64,000 nucleotides of DNA from Malus domestica. Its lineage: Eukaryota; Streptophyta; Magnoliopsida; Rosales; Rosaceae. A program made the translations under genes and the position numbers. The stretch is from positions 24,305,501 through 24,369,500 of the forward strand of contig NC_091677.1 of the NCBI RefSeq assembly GCF_042453785.1. Reading direction: 5' to 3'. Positions 21,807 through 32,629 of this stretch are shown in pieces (the stretch's first letter is position 1; each line of letters starts with the position of its first letter). Under the pieces are notes generated by a model. It was given only the letters and a program-made list of their open reading frames with translations. It ran no database searches and had not been told where the DNA came from.

Positions 21807-23207
21807 GGGTAAAAGACTGTTTACTACCCTCATGTTTCGTGGTTTTCAACATTTAGTACATCAAGTTTTTTTCGTCTCAGATTCATACCTAAAGTGTAAA
21901 TTTTGGGACAGTCTCATACATCAATTAGTCAAACTATTAAATCTGCGGTTAATTGTAACGTGGCGCCTATGCGGACAATGACTGGACGCCACATGTCATC
22001 CAGGTTTTTTTTTTCTTGCTTCTTTCTTTTTCCTTCTTCTTTCTTCTTCTTCTTCTTCCTCCGACTGCAACTTTTTTTTCTTCCTCCTTCTCCTTCTTTC
22101 TTCCTCTTTCTTCCTTCCCCTTCTTCCTTCTTCTTCCTTCTCCTTCTCCTTCTTCTTCTTCTTCCTCCGAATCTGGGGAAGTTTTTTTTTTTTTCTTCTT
22201 CTTCTTCCTCCTTCTTCCTCCTTCTTCCTTCTCTTTCCTCCTTCTTCCTTCCTCTTCTTCTTCTTCTTCCTCCTCCAAATCTGCCTAGATTCAGTTCTTT
22301 TTTTCTTTTCTTTTTTCTTCTTCTTCTTCCTCCAACTGCAACTTTTTTTTCTTTCTCCTTCTTCTCCTTCTTCCTTCTTCTTCCTTCTCCTTCTTCTTCT
22401 TCAAAAGAAAAAAAAAATAAAAAAACCTTCATCTTCCCCAGATTCGGAGGAGGAGGAAGAAGAAGAAGAAGAAGAAGAAGAAGAAGAACTTTTTTTTCTT
22501 TCTCCTTCTTCTCCTTCTTCCTTCTTCTTCCTTCTCCTTCTTCTTCTTCAAAAGAAAAAAAAAAAAAACCTTCATTTTCCCCAGATTCGGAGGAGGAGGA
22601 AGAATAAGAAGAAGAAGAAGAAGAAAGAAGGAGGAAGGAAGAAGGAGAAGGAGGAAGTAAGAAAAAAAAAGTTGCAGTCGGAGGAAGAAGAAAGTTGCAG
22701 TCGGAGGAAGAAGAAGAAGAAGAAGAAGAAAAAGGAGGAAGGAGGAAGAAGAAAAAAGAAAAAAAAAAGAAACTGAATCTGGGGAGATTTGGAGGAAGAA
22801 GAAGAAGAAGAGGAAGGAAGAAGGAAGAAGGAGGAAGGAGGAAGAAGAAGAAGAAAAAAAAACTTCCCCAGATTCGGAGGAAGAAGAAGAAGGAGAAGGA
22901 GAAGGAGAAGGAAGAAGAAGGAAGAAGGGGAAGAAGAGGAAGAAGGGGAAGGAAGAAGGAGGAAGGAGGAAGGAGGAAGGAAGAAGGAGAATGAGGAAGA
23001 AAAAAAAAACGTGGATGACACGTGGCGCCTAGTCATTGTCCACATGGGCGCCACGTCACAATTAACGGCAGATTTAACAGTTTGACTAATGGATGTATGA
23101 GACTGTCCCAAAATTTACACTTTAGGTATGAATCTGAGACGAAAAATACTTGATGTACTAAATGTTGAAAACCACGAAACATGAAGGTAGTAAACAGTCT
23201 TTTACCC
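21807..23207. mobile_element. Foldback / Mutator-like nonautonomous element with purine-pyrimidine interior (1401 bp)
   Basis: Terminal inverted repeats of about 200 bp (21807-22007 and 23009-23207) start GGGTAAAAGACTG and include GTGGCGCC and GACATG/GACACG blocks near their inner edges. The flanks are A-runs (21791-21806, 23208-23219), consistent with a 9-12 bp target duplication in a poly-A site. The interior is TTC/CTT-rich in the left half and GAA/GGA-rich in the right half, so most of the element can pair with itself. A GATTCGGAGG or reverse-complement motif recurs at about 22165, 22438, 22580 and 22871. It interrupts the RNase H part of copia-A. Long TIRs without a transposase suggest a Mutator-like element by analogy. 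Confidence 0.85.
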
Positions 23208-23219
23208 AAAAAAAAAAAA

Positions 23220-23400
23220 GCACTCATAACATGATTGCAAGATAAAGTGAGGGAAGAAATCATAGACATCTAACACGTTAGCACTCATAACATGATTGCA
23301 GATCCATTGGCAAAAGCTCTAAATGTCACCACATTCAGTAAGCACGTTTGAAAATGGGATTGCATCCTTTACTGGATCATTATTAATGTCAGAGTAAGGT
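23220..23400 (+). pseudogene. copia-A RNase H C-terminus, right of the foldback element
   Basis: The phrase HNMIADPLAKALNVTTFSKHV (23286-23350) is the end of a copia RNase H, where the family has ADPLTKAL. A 20-bp string, GCACTCATAACATGATTGCA, occurs at 23220 and again at 23282, a small local duplication. The upstream half (ending CFFAKN at 21790) is on the other side of the foldback insertion. Confidence 0.8.
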
Positions 23401-23499
23401 ACTTAAGAATGCATGTTACTATTTTATGTTACATTACATGCTAAGAAATGTACTTAGTCAATTTGTTTCACTTGTTATGCAATGTACAATTTCTGAACA

Positions 23500-24593
23500 T
23501 GACACGCTCCGATCCTGGTGTCTGAAGAACAACGGGATAACCACGTGTTGGCTGACATCCGAGGGTGACGCAAGCCATTTAATGAATGTATATGCCAAGA
23601 ACATGTGAAACATGCATATAATTTTCACGCGTAACCATGCAATGTAATATTCAAGTACAAACCTTAATAAAAATATAATATTCAACTGCCAACAATTTAA
23701 AAGTGATAATGCATGACATGTTCAGAGTACACTACTAATTTGAAATACAAGCGAAAGGAATATTAGAAAGTGCAATTACAAGAGATGTCCTATGCAAAGA
23801 TGAGGACACAAATTCACTGATATGGGAATGCCTCGTAGCTTGGGTCGTATGCTTCGTTCCTAGGTCTTGAGGGGGCACAAAACAAAACATGAGTGAACCA
23901 AGTTTATATATAAGTAATACTAAAACAATTATTCTTCAATGTACTAACCCCCCAACTTTAGAAACGCATATAGCATAATAATAGATTTTCCGAAAACCCT
24001 AGCATGCCATAAAACGTTCATAAAACATATATCATATATAATGTGCTTAGTAGTGGTATCACCATTGCCCGAAAGCCCTACATCACCCGCCCGAAGGCCC
24101 TACACCACCCACCCGAAGGCATAAATAAATCTTCCGCCCGAAGGCATATGTAAATGAATATCCACTAAGTAAGCACAAAAAATCATGAACATAAAGTGAC
24201 AAAAAGCATAAAGTAAGCACAAAATATCCACTAAGTGACAAAAAGCATAAAGTGGAAGGGGGACTCACGGGTAGGGGAGAGGAGCAAGGGGACAAGGATC
24301 CAAAGTGGGTCTCATTGGCTCACAAATTAAGGTCACAAGAGACTAAACGTGGAATATCCAATAAACCGTTCAACGTTTCGTAACGTAAAATCTTCGTTAT
24401 AACTCCAAATTCGAATCCGTTAACGCCCACACGTTCGTGGCGTTGAGTATGATAAGAATAAACTAAGAAAATTGGTAATATGTGTCATGGCGAGACAGTC
24501 AACGAAAGTCAACGTTCATGCCTCAACGGCAATTTGGTAATTTCATACATTTAATAAAATAAAATACAACAAATTAAGGATGGGGGTATCACA
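23500..24593. repeat. Solo LTR of a gypsy-like retrotransposon (1094 bp)
   Basis: It starts TGACACGCTCCGATCC and ends GGGGTATCACA. A perfect 5-bp duplication GAACA flanks it (23495-23499, 24594-24598). No internal retroviral coding is present, so it is best read as a solo LTR left by LTR-LTR recombination. Four CCCGAAGGC-type short repeats occur at 24060-24140. It lies in the 3' untranslated part of copia-A. Gypsy affiliation is inferred from the long LTR and TGACACGCTCC start. Confidence 0.85.
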
Positions 24594-24679
24594 GAACATG
24601 TTAGTCGTATGAAATAAATCTTTGCAAAGCTGATATAAATGAGATATTCATAATATCTTTGGACCAAAATGTGGGAGTT

Positions 24680-25400
24680 TGTTAGTATACTGTTTCGATA
24701 TCAATCAATGTTTTCTCAATGACAGCATTTAAATTATGTTATATTGGAATGTGACTCTGGATAATCAATTTTGATATTAAGTTTTCTTAAGTTCTGCAAG
24801 TATATCATTTTGGTTGACTGCCGAAGTCATTTGGTTGTTACAACTCAGTGATCACTTTTACTCAAACAAGTGCAATATTGTTATGTTTGATTCACTCATG
24901 TAGGAGAATGTAAAAGTTCTTTGTATGAGTTTATCAAACAATATAAGATGCATGAGCTAAGTAAAATGAGTTGTAATAATGTAAGACTTCATTACAGTTT
25001 AACGACTGGAAAAACAACCCATATTGGAGGCAATTGTCATCAGTACATATCTGAAATAAAAAGCAGTTAACTTGGTGACAAGCTAATGATAATTATCTCC
25101 TTAATTGGAGGAGGCAGTTGCCAACATAATGAAGGAAGTTGGTCTCTTTTCTCGGTACAAATAGTAGTTCTTCATTAGGTATATTACAAGTCCATCTTAT
25201 ACTATATATTTTAAGGAAAACTAATGAAAAGGGCTTGAAAACTTTGAGTTTTAATGATAAAGACAAAATAAAGGGTAAAGTGAATAGTACCAGGTTTGAC
25301 TTTTTAGTGTAAAAATATGGTTTTTCGTTAAAGTGAACAGTACCGTGGGCTTTTCGTTAAAACTCCCTATATTTTACCCTATTCTTAGTATTAATTTATT
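24680..25400 (+). repeat. 3' LTR of copia-A, diverged, right end unresolved
   Basis: A polypurine-like ATGTGGGAG precedes TGTTAGTATACTG at 24680, the usual copia arrangement. A GGTCTCTTTTCTC block at about 25141 is comparable with GGTCTCTCTTCTC in the copia-1 LTR. A MITE (25214-25368) lies inside or at the edge. There is no second LTR to define the exact end. Confidence 0.55.
25214..25368. mobile_element. 155-bp hAT-like MITE
   Basis: The perfect 8-bp duplication ATATTTTA (25206-25213, 25369-25376) flanks ends AGGAAAACTAATGAAAAG and, reverse-complemented, AGGGAGTTTTAACGAAAAG. It contains the paired strings GTGAATAGTACC and GTGAACAGTACC. There is no ORF. I recall similar sequences as common in Rosaceae genomes, which is memory and not a search. 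Confidence 0.82.
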
Positions 25401-26259
25401 ACTTATTTTGTGAGAATTTTGATACATTAAATATATTTCCAATGTAGGACATTCGATTCCAATATAAAGTATTCAAATGGATGAATTTTGGAGTGATTCC
25501 AATTGCAGGATGTTCGAGAGTCTTTCAATATTATTTTATCAAACTTTCTGATTTTTCTACTCAGCCAATTGACTGTGGCAATGAAATAAAGGCCCAGCGC
25601 ACATCTTTCTTAGATTGATGTTTTTGGATGTTTTTGGTATTTTAGAGGTCAAGATGGCATATTTTGAGGAAGATTCCTTTTGAGGATTTGTTGGGATAAG
25701 TTAAGCTTTTAAAAAAGACCTTTGGGACCAAATCAGAGTTGATTTGGTCGGTTAAAAGTCTAATTTTATGAAAAGTCCGAATTTCAATTCAAATAGGAAA
25801 CCTTTTATTTGTTGTTTTATTATTTTATTATGTTTCCTAGTTTTATTCTAAGACATTTTCTAGGTAGGGTTTTATTTTGTAGTAGTATAATTAAGGGTTT
25901 TAGCTATTAGGATAGGAGAGGGGGAGACGCATTATTTTGGAGAACTTCAGATTTTTTACCTACAAGGTGTTTTCAATCCTTTTTCTAGTTAATGATATTT
26001 TCTCTAGTTTTTATTATGATTATGCTTAACTAATTCCGATTGCTAGGGTGAGGCCACGAGCCTTAGCATGAATATGTGATTTTATTAATTTGCTTATGAA
26101 TGGATGCATGCTTGCTTTGAATTACTAATCATTGTGATTAAACTATCTAATTGTCTTAGTGATTTGCGACCATTAGGGTATTTAGAGAAGTAATTTGATG
26201 TAATTTTTGTTAGAACATCACCCTAAAATTTAGGAGGGCTTCTTTTGATTAGTAATTGT
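25377..26259. other. Noncoding DNA, possible relic of a long LTR, left of copia-B
   Basis: No ORF of interest is present. The sequence continues, after removal of copia-B, at 31477 and, after removal of the hAT, at 36543. Phrases such as GTACTCTTGCGAGTATT (31933) and CTTGTGGAAAATGACATTGC (31887) are of a kind I associate with plant gypsy (Athila/Tat-type) LTR or 3' regions. The boundaries are not identifiable, so this is a weak guess. Confidence 0.35.
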
Positions 26260-26532
26260 TGTAAACCAAGCTATAACCACAATGAAGAATATGCAGTATC
26301 ACACTTGAGAGATAGAAGAGAGGTCAGTCGAGAGAAGAGAAGAGGATAGAGAGAGAGAAGTAAAACTTTCATATATTGTATTTCTGAATATTCAATCCAA
26401 TCTCATTACATCTAAGACTATATATTCTCTTTATAAAACTTGCTATCTAAGTCACACTATAACTAACTCTAACAACCTTGCTAATCTCTTGACAAGTGGC
26501 TTATTATATCACCATTAATACTATCATTAACA
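26260..26532 (-). repeat. 3' LTR of copia-B (273 bp)
   Basis: On the minus strand it starts TGTTAATGATAG and ends GGTTTACA (TG...CA). It matches the other LTR at 271 of 273 positions. Confidence 0.95.
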
Positions 26533-26545
26533 TCCCCCCTCAAGC

Positions 26546-27592
26546 TCAGGAGGTGAAACCAAGACTGAGATTGCGACAATGAGTTTGAAAGAGTGGAGTG
26601 GATAAACCCTTGGTGAAGATGTCAGCATACTGCTCACTGGAAGAAACAAACTGAACCTGCAGGAGCTTCTTTGCAACTCGTTCTCGAACAAAATGAATAT
26701 CAACTTCAATGTGTTTGGTACGCTGATGTAACACAGGATTGGATGTTAAAGCAATAGCAGACATATTATCACAAAAGAGAACCGGTGAACTGGGAATAGC
26801 AAGATGCAAAACTGTCAATAATTGCCTGATCCAATCCAATTCAGCAGCAGTGGTAGCAAGAGCGCGATACTCAGCCTCAGTGGAGGATCTAGACACTGTT
26901 TGTTGCTTCTTAGAAGACCAAGAAATAGGATTGGACCCCAAAAACACCACAAATCCAGTTGTAGACCGTCTGTCATTCGGATCTCCAGCCCAATCCGCAT
27001 CAGAAAAGGCGCGGATAGTATCAAAATTAACCTCCAAACCACCTCTAACATAGTGAATACCCAAGTTCAAAGTGCCTTTAAGGTATCTTAGGATCCGCTT
27101 GACTGCACTGAAGTGAGACTCCATGGGACGCTGCATAAATTGGCATACCTGATGCACAGCAAACGCGATATCGGGCCTGGTAAATGTGAGGTACTGTAAA
27201 GCACCAACCACACTTCTGTAGAGAGCAGGATTGTTGTAGGGTTGACCATCATCAAGAACTAACCGATTATAAGGCAGATAGGGTGTGGAACACGGCTTGG
27301 AATCTAACATTGCAGTCTTGGTAAGGAGATCCTTAACATACTTAGCTTGAGAAAGAACCAAACCATCATTCTGAGAAATAATCTGAATTCCCAGGAAAAA
27401 ATGCAGAGGACCCAAGTCTTTTATGTCAAATTCCTTTGTCAAAGCAGAAATCACATCAGAGATCAAAGTGGGAGCATTACCAGTAATGATAATGTCATCC
27501 ACATAGAGAAGTAAGACTACTACAAACGAATCAATCTGTTTCACAAACAAAGAGGAATCAGCATAAGTGGAATTAAATCCAAGTGAGGGCAA
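26546..27592 (-). pseudogene. copia-B RT C-terminal half and RNase H
   Basis: This is an uninterrupted 348-codon frame. It holds the RT catalytic motif LLLYVDDIIITGN near its start, the DIKDLGPLHFFLGIQI block, the CQFMQRP...AVKRILRYLKGT block, and the RNase H acidic residues in FSDADWAGDPNDRRSTTGF, STEAEYRAL and CDNMSAI, ending with HCRNLSLGFTS. It is separated from the upstream RT half (27813-27600) by a single-base shift near 27625, in the sequence corresponding to LYGLKQAPRAW. Otherwise the domain looks fully conserved. Confidence 0.93.
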
Positions 27593-29787
27593 AAAACTGG
27601 TGAACTTGTCATTCCAGGCTCTAGGAGCCTGTTTTGGCCATATAAGGACTTGTGAAGTTTGCAGACATAATCAGAGTGTTGAGGATCAATGAAACCTGGA
27701 GGTTGTGACATATACACCTCTTCCTGCAATACCCCATGTAGGAACGCATTCTTAACATCAAGTTGTCTCAAATTCCACCCAAAATGAGCAGCCATGGCCA
27801 ATACAAGTCTCACAGTGGTTGGTTTAACAACTGGACTAAATGTTTCCCCATAATCAATGCCTTCCTCTTAATTGAAACCTTTTGCCACAAGGCGAGCCTT
27901 ATATCTCCCTATAGAACCATCAGCATTCCTTTTAATCTTAAACACCCATTTGCACCCAACCAGGTTTTTTTGTGCTGGAAGAGGAACTAAACTCCATGTA
28001 GACTAAGTGTGTAAGGCAGATAACTCTTCGTGCATTGCATCAACCCATACCAGACACTTTAAGGCAGATTTATAGGTTACAGGTTCGACTGTAGACAAAT
28101 CCACTGCCCCATTGTCATAAGTGGTAGTAAGTAAGGCCATCTTTTTGGAAATACCACTCTTGGACCTGGTTTGCATTGGATGCAAATTCAACGGAGGAAT
28201 GGAGAGAACAACCTGAAGTCTCTCAGGTTGAAACTCAAAACTTTTAGAATTCGGAATGGGAACCACAGGATTCTCAGGATGGACTTCAGATGCCACAGGG
28301 ATATGTGGAGATGAATACTGTTCATTTGCAGACCCATTAGATACTGGAGATAAGGATGATGAAGAAGTGGGAGAATGGGAATTCTGTGGAATCGGGAAGG
28401 CTGGTGAAACTAACACATTATCAAGGTTAAGCATTGATGGTTGCGGGGGAGATGGTTGATGGTGAGGTAGGATGGGTTGGGAGGTTACATGGGATGTAAG
28501 AAGACTAGAGAGATGTGATGAAACAAGAGTAGGATAAGGAAATTCAGATTCATCAAATAACACATGCCTGGAAACAAAAACTTTCTTCTTGATGACTTCA
28601 TAACACAAATAACCCTTGTACTTTGATGCATATCCCAGAAAAATACACTTGGATGTCCTAGGTTGTAACTTTGTGGTGTTAAAGGGGCGTAAAAGTGGGT
28701 AACAAGAACAACCAAAAACTCTAAGGTGACTGACATCAGGAACCGAACCATAAAGAATTTCAAATGGGGACTTCTAATTAAGTGTTTGTGATGGCATTCG
28801 ATTAATAAGATACACTGAAGTCTGACAAGCAAATGACCAGAATGGTGCAGGTAAGTGAGAGGTTTGAAGAAAAGTAATAGTGGTTTCAATAATATGGCGA
28901 TGTTTCCTTTCGGCCAAACCGTTTTGTTCCGGTGTATAAGGACAAGACAACTGATGACGGATACCTTTAGAAGTAAGAAAGGTTTGGAAATGTTTCCCTA
29001 TATATTCACCCCCGCCATCACTTTGAAGTGTTTTGATTGAAACTGAAAATTGATTAAGTATAAACTGATAGAAAGTCATAAATGTGGCACAAACATCAGT
29101 TTTATTGATAATCGGAAAAATCCAACAGAATCGGGTACACTGGTCTATGAAGGTAACATAGTACTTAAACCCTTCGAGAGACAGACACGGAGCAGGGCCC
29201 CATACATCGCTGTGAACAACATCAAAAGGATTAACAAACGTATGTGGAGCAGAATGAAATGGGAGCTTGCTAATCTTGCCCTCTATACAATTGGAACACA
29301 GCCTAGGGATAGAATCAGCAATACTAGGAAGATTGGATTTCTTAAGCATGAGAGAAGCAACCTTGTTTGATGGATGACCTAATCGATGGTGCCATAAGCT
29401 AGAGGTTACTTGTTTGCCAATGTAAGCAGCCACTGGAGAAGCGTTTTGTATAGGAGATGAGGATGGTGTGAAAGGAATGGGATACAAGCCATTACTGCAG
29501 AGACCTTTGAACAATATTCTCCCTGTGGCTTTGTCCTGAATCCAAAAACACCAAGCATCAAAGATCAGCCAACAATTATTGTCAAGACAGATTCTATGTA
29601 CAGAGAGTAAATTCTGAGATATTCTAGGGACATATAGGACCGAATTTAACTTCAAATCATGAAATGGAGTCTGCAATATGGAAGATCCTCTGTGGGATAC
29701 AGTCAAACCTTCACCACTTGCAGTTTGGATCATCTCTGTTGAAGGAAAAGGAGTTGCCAATGACAAATTATTCAAATCTGCAGTCAT
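27593..29787 (-). pseudogene. copia-B integrase and RT N-terminal half
   Basis: From 29787 the frame gives the GAG-pre-integrase motif (WHHRLGHPSNKVASL), integrase with DVVHSDVWGP, LQSDGGGEY and TPEQNGLAERKHRH (the D,D,E set), and ends at a TAA at about 28774 in the phrase MPSQTLN. It resumes to the RT start with LVGCKWVFKIKRNADGS and [18 protein letters not shown]. Stops interrupt it at about 28003 (after LSALHT) and 27870 (before [10 protein letters not shown]). Only four or so lesions separate this polyprotein from an open frame. Confidence 0.92.
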
Positions 29788-30980
29788 ATGATTCGTTGCA
29801 CCTGAATCTGTAAGCCATACTTGTTGAGAAAGATTGGATTCCAGGGTGGAGCAGAAGCATTGACATGCATAGCATTCATAGATCCAGCAGTAGATGGTAA
29901 ATTTGCATTCCTAAAGTGACAAAACTTTGCACTATGATTCCTTTTTCCACAGATTTGACACCCATCACCAACTTCAGAATCAAGATTCCGGAATCGACAA
30001 GTATCAGCAAGATGTCCATATTTGCCACAGATTTGACAGGAAGTACCAGAAGAAGACAGCTGCTGTTGTGGAGAAGTTCCAAGAATCCCACGACCTTGAG
30101 TCGGGTAAAATGGCTTGTTAGTCCCAAATTTAGAACCATATTGAAACTTGCCTTTGCCTTTGTTCTTGTTGTAAGAAGAACGATATGAAGAGGCAGCAGT
30201 TTGATTATTATAAAGATGCGGTTGATCAAATGTGCCCTTAAAGTTTGGCTGAGACCCACCAGTATCCGCAACCATTGCAGTAAGAAAAGGAGTTGCAGAG
30301 ACATTATCAAGCATTGCTTCTTCAGCAAGCAATTGAGAACGCAGATCTTTAATTGAAATAACATGAACCCTGCCTCTAATGATTGATCTAATCGTGTTAT
30401 ACTCAGATGATAAGCCATTAAGAGTAAGGATAACTATATCATCATCATCAAATGAAACCCCAGCTGCAAAAAGATAATCCCGAGCCTCCTTAATTCATTG
30501 TAAATATAGGGAAATAGAATCATTACCCTTTTTGATATTCTGCAACGCTGACTTCATTTGGAAGATACTAGTTCGTGTAACAATTGAAAATTGGTCCTTA
30601 AGTCTTGTCCAGAGATCCTGAGCACTAGTACTTCCTATCACACAAGAAACGGCAGACGGTGAAAAAGTTGCAGTAATCAACTGCATTAAGGCACGATCAT
30701 GCATCTTCCAAATCTTGTAATCATCAGATTCCGTTTGAGACGTAGTTCCTTGAGAATCAACCTCAGACCCACTAGAAGTAGGCCTTGTAAATCGAATAGG
30801 ACAAGAAGTAGAACCATCCACAAAACCCAAAATACCATGCCCTTCGAGAAGAAGCTGCATCTGAAAATGCCAAACCAGATAGTTTGTCTCATCAAGCTTC
30901 ACTGTCACAGATGTGGAAACAGTGGAGATGAGAGAAGTAATTGGAGACTGAAGAATCTGTAATTGAGAAGGAGTAATCAT
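29788..30980 (-). pseudogene. copia-B gag and protease
   Basis: The likely initiator is the ATG at 30980 (MITPSQLQILQ), better than the longer upstream frame, which runs into leader and LTR. The gag domain has LDETNYLVWHFQMQLLLEGHG and later LNGLSSEYNTIRS. Two zinc knuckles follow (CQICGKYGHLADTC and CQICGKRNHSAKFC). The protease motif DSGATNHMT lies at about 29815-29785. A TGA after LYLQ (near 30497) splits gag, and a frame change occurs at about 29840 before the protease. Confidence 0.9.
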
Positions 30981-31203
30981 TGATACTTGTTCAAGAACGA
31001 TGAGTGAGAACTTGTATCGAACACTTGGTGTGCACAGAAGACAAACGCCAAGAAGAGTAATATGTAGAAGAAGATGAGCTCCAGAAAGATTAGACAGAGC
31101 ACACAAATATCAGAAACATTAAAGAAATCAGAACTGATGAGCGGAAGCAGTCCAAGATCGAAGATTTTCACCCAAGCGATTAGCTAAGACGGCGAAGATA
31201 CCA

Positions 31204-31476
31204 TGTAAACCAAGCTATAACCACAATGAAGAATATGCAGTATCACACTTGGGAGATAGAAGAGAGGTCAGTCGAGAGAAGAGAAGAGGATAGAGAGAGA
31301 GAAGTAAAACTTTCATATATTGTATTTCTGAATATTCAATCCAATCTCATTACATCTAAGACTATATATTCTCTTTATAAAACTTGCTATCTAAGTCACA
31401 CTATAACTAACTCTAACAACCTTGCTAATCTCTTGACAAGTGGCTTATTATATCACCATTAATACTATCCTTAACA
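31204..31476 (-). repeat. 5' LTR of copia-B (273 bp)
   Basis: It holds two differences from the 3' LTR (at about 31252 and 31470). A TATAAAGAGAATATATAG stretch on the minus strand (about 31362-31380) may be the promoter TATA region. The flanking ATTGT begins at 31477. Confidence 0.95.
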
Positions 31477-32144
31477 ATTGTAAGTTCACTTGAGGCGCTC
31501 TTAAGGGTTGCATGGTTTTTCAAAAGGTTCTCACAAAGGTTAATGAGTCTCGCATATTTATATTTGATATGAACATTATAGACGGGTTTCATGTTAGATA
31601 TACGTTTTCACTTGAACATCACGAGAAAAATATGTAATAGGAAAACTTAACCTTCAAAGCATGTATGCAAAAATTCATAATAAGTAATTGGTAAAATTCC
31701 ATAGGATTGGTAATGGTGACGGCAAAATCCTAGTGTTTAAATTGCTTTCCAACACCATTTTCTTTTGCTTTCTTTACTTTACCAATTATTTAATTGTTTT
31801 TATTAATTCAAATCCCAAAATCAACATTTTCGAAACTTTGTTTCAAATATTTAGATAAAGATTAAATATAAATTACTCATTCAATCCTTGTGGAAAATGA
31901 CATTGCTTGAGCTACTATACTACAATAACCTTGTACTCTTGCGAGTATTGTTTAATGTTTTTATCCCTACTTTTGCAAGCGGTAAAAATCCTATCCGTAT
32001 ACTTGTCCCATTGTAGTCTAAAAAGCTTTCGATGCATGTACAAGAGAAGAGAAGACGAATTCCTTGTCCAAAAAAAATGCCACAAGTGCAGGTCAGCATA
32101 CACCAAACAGCTATCATACATTAGGGTTTCTCGAAAGCTTTAAA
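31477..32144. other. Noncoding DNA between copia-B and the second CTAGGCG hAT
   Basis: This continues the block of 25377-26259 across the copia-B insertion. The only ORFs are short and overlap on both strands with no recognisable domain. See the comment on the possible LTR relic in the left part. Confidence 0.4.
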
Positions 32145-32629
32145 TCTACAACCAATGTTCTAAAAGACGCTAGGCGTTAGTCAAACAATGGTTGGGGCCT
32201 AGTGCCTAGGCGGGACCTAGGTGGAGACCTAGGCAGGTTGGGCGGATTTTATTAAATTTATTATTTCTAAACTACCTATTAATCGAACCCTTCTTGTCAA
32301 CCAAAAGAAGGTGAAAAACTATTCAGTCTTCTATCACTAAGAAAAAATTATAGGCAATAATGTAATTTCGCATAATCAAATTAAAAACTATTCAACCTCA
32401 CCTGTATGTGATTTTAGCATATATCTAATATTACAAAAATTAAAAATTAAAAACAAAAACCTATATTCCCACTCTCATGCTCTCTCTCTCTTTCCCATTT
32501 TAAAAACAAAATACAAAATATTCACACACACAAAGTGTGTAGGCATATGCTAGTAACATATAATTAGGTGCCTACTTACTCTATAAAAACTATACTTGTA
32601 TTGAGAATTTGGTAAAGTTAAAACTTATG

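Larger units (their letters stand above)
5392..25400 (+). mobile_element. Ancient Ty1/copia element (copia-A), split by seven or more insertions
   Basis: The surviving pieces in order are: PBS-like start and leader (5392-5883, 11018-11280), gag start (11281-11302), gag (12017-12445), gag/nucleocapsid and pol (18794-21806), RNase H end (23220-23400), 3' untranslated part (23401-23499, 24599-24679) and 3' LTR start (24680 on). Joining across each insertion restores family phrases: LNGNNF with KTWKQQI across 11303-12008, and LYSLFG with ENDQIKVNYN across 12446-18793. The 5' LTR is not seen at 5392, where copia-1 abuts instead. The right boundary of about 25400 is an estimate. Confidence 0.8.
26260..31476 (-). 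mobile_element. Complete young Ty1/copia retrotransposon (copia-B), 5217 bp
   Basis: Two 273-bp LTRs (26260-26532, 31204-31476) differ at 2 positions, and a perfect 5-bp duplication ATTGT (26255-26259, 31477-31481) flanks them. On the minus strand the 5' LTR is followed by a TGGTATC primer-binding site (31197-31203) and the 3' LTR is preceded by a GAGGGGGGATG polypurine tract. gag, protease, integrase, RT and RNase H are in copia order. The gag and RT phrases resemble the Ale/Retrofit group, by recall. This is the youngest LTR element in the window by LTR similarity, yet it holds a handful of stops. Confidence 0.96.

Noticed and set aside
21903..23111. Long ORFs on both strands (up to 234 codons), rich in Phe/Leu/Ser or Lys/Glu/Arg
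   Set aside because: They come from TTC/GAA simple-sequence DNA inside the foldback element. No domain is present and both strands are open for compositional reasons.
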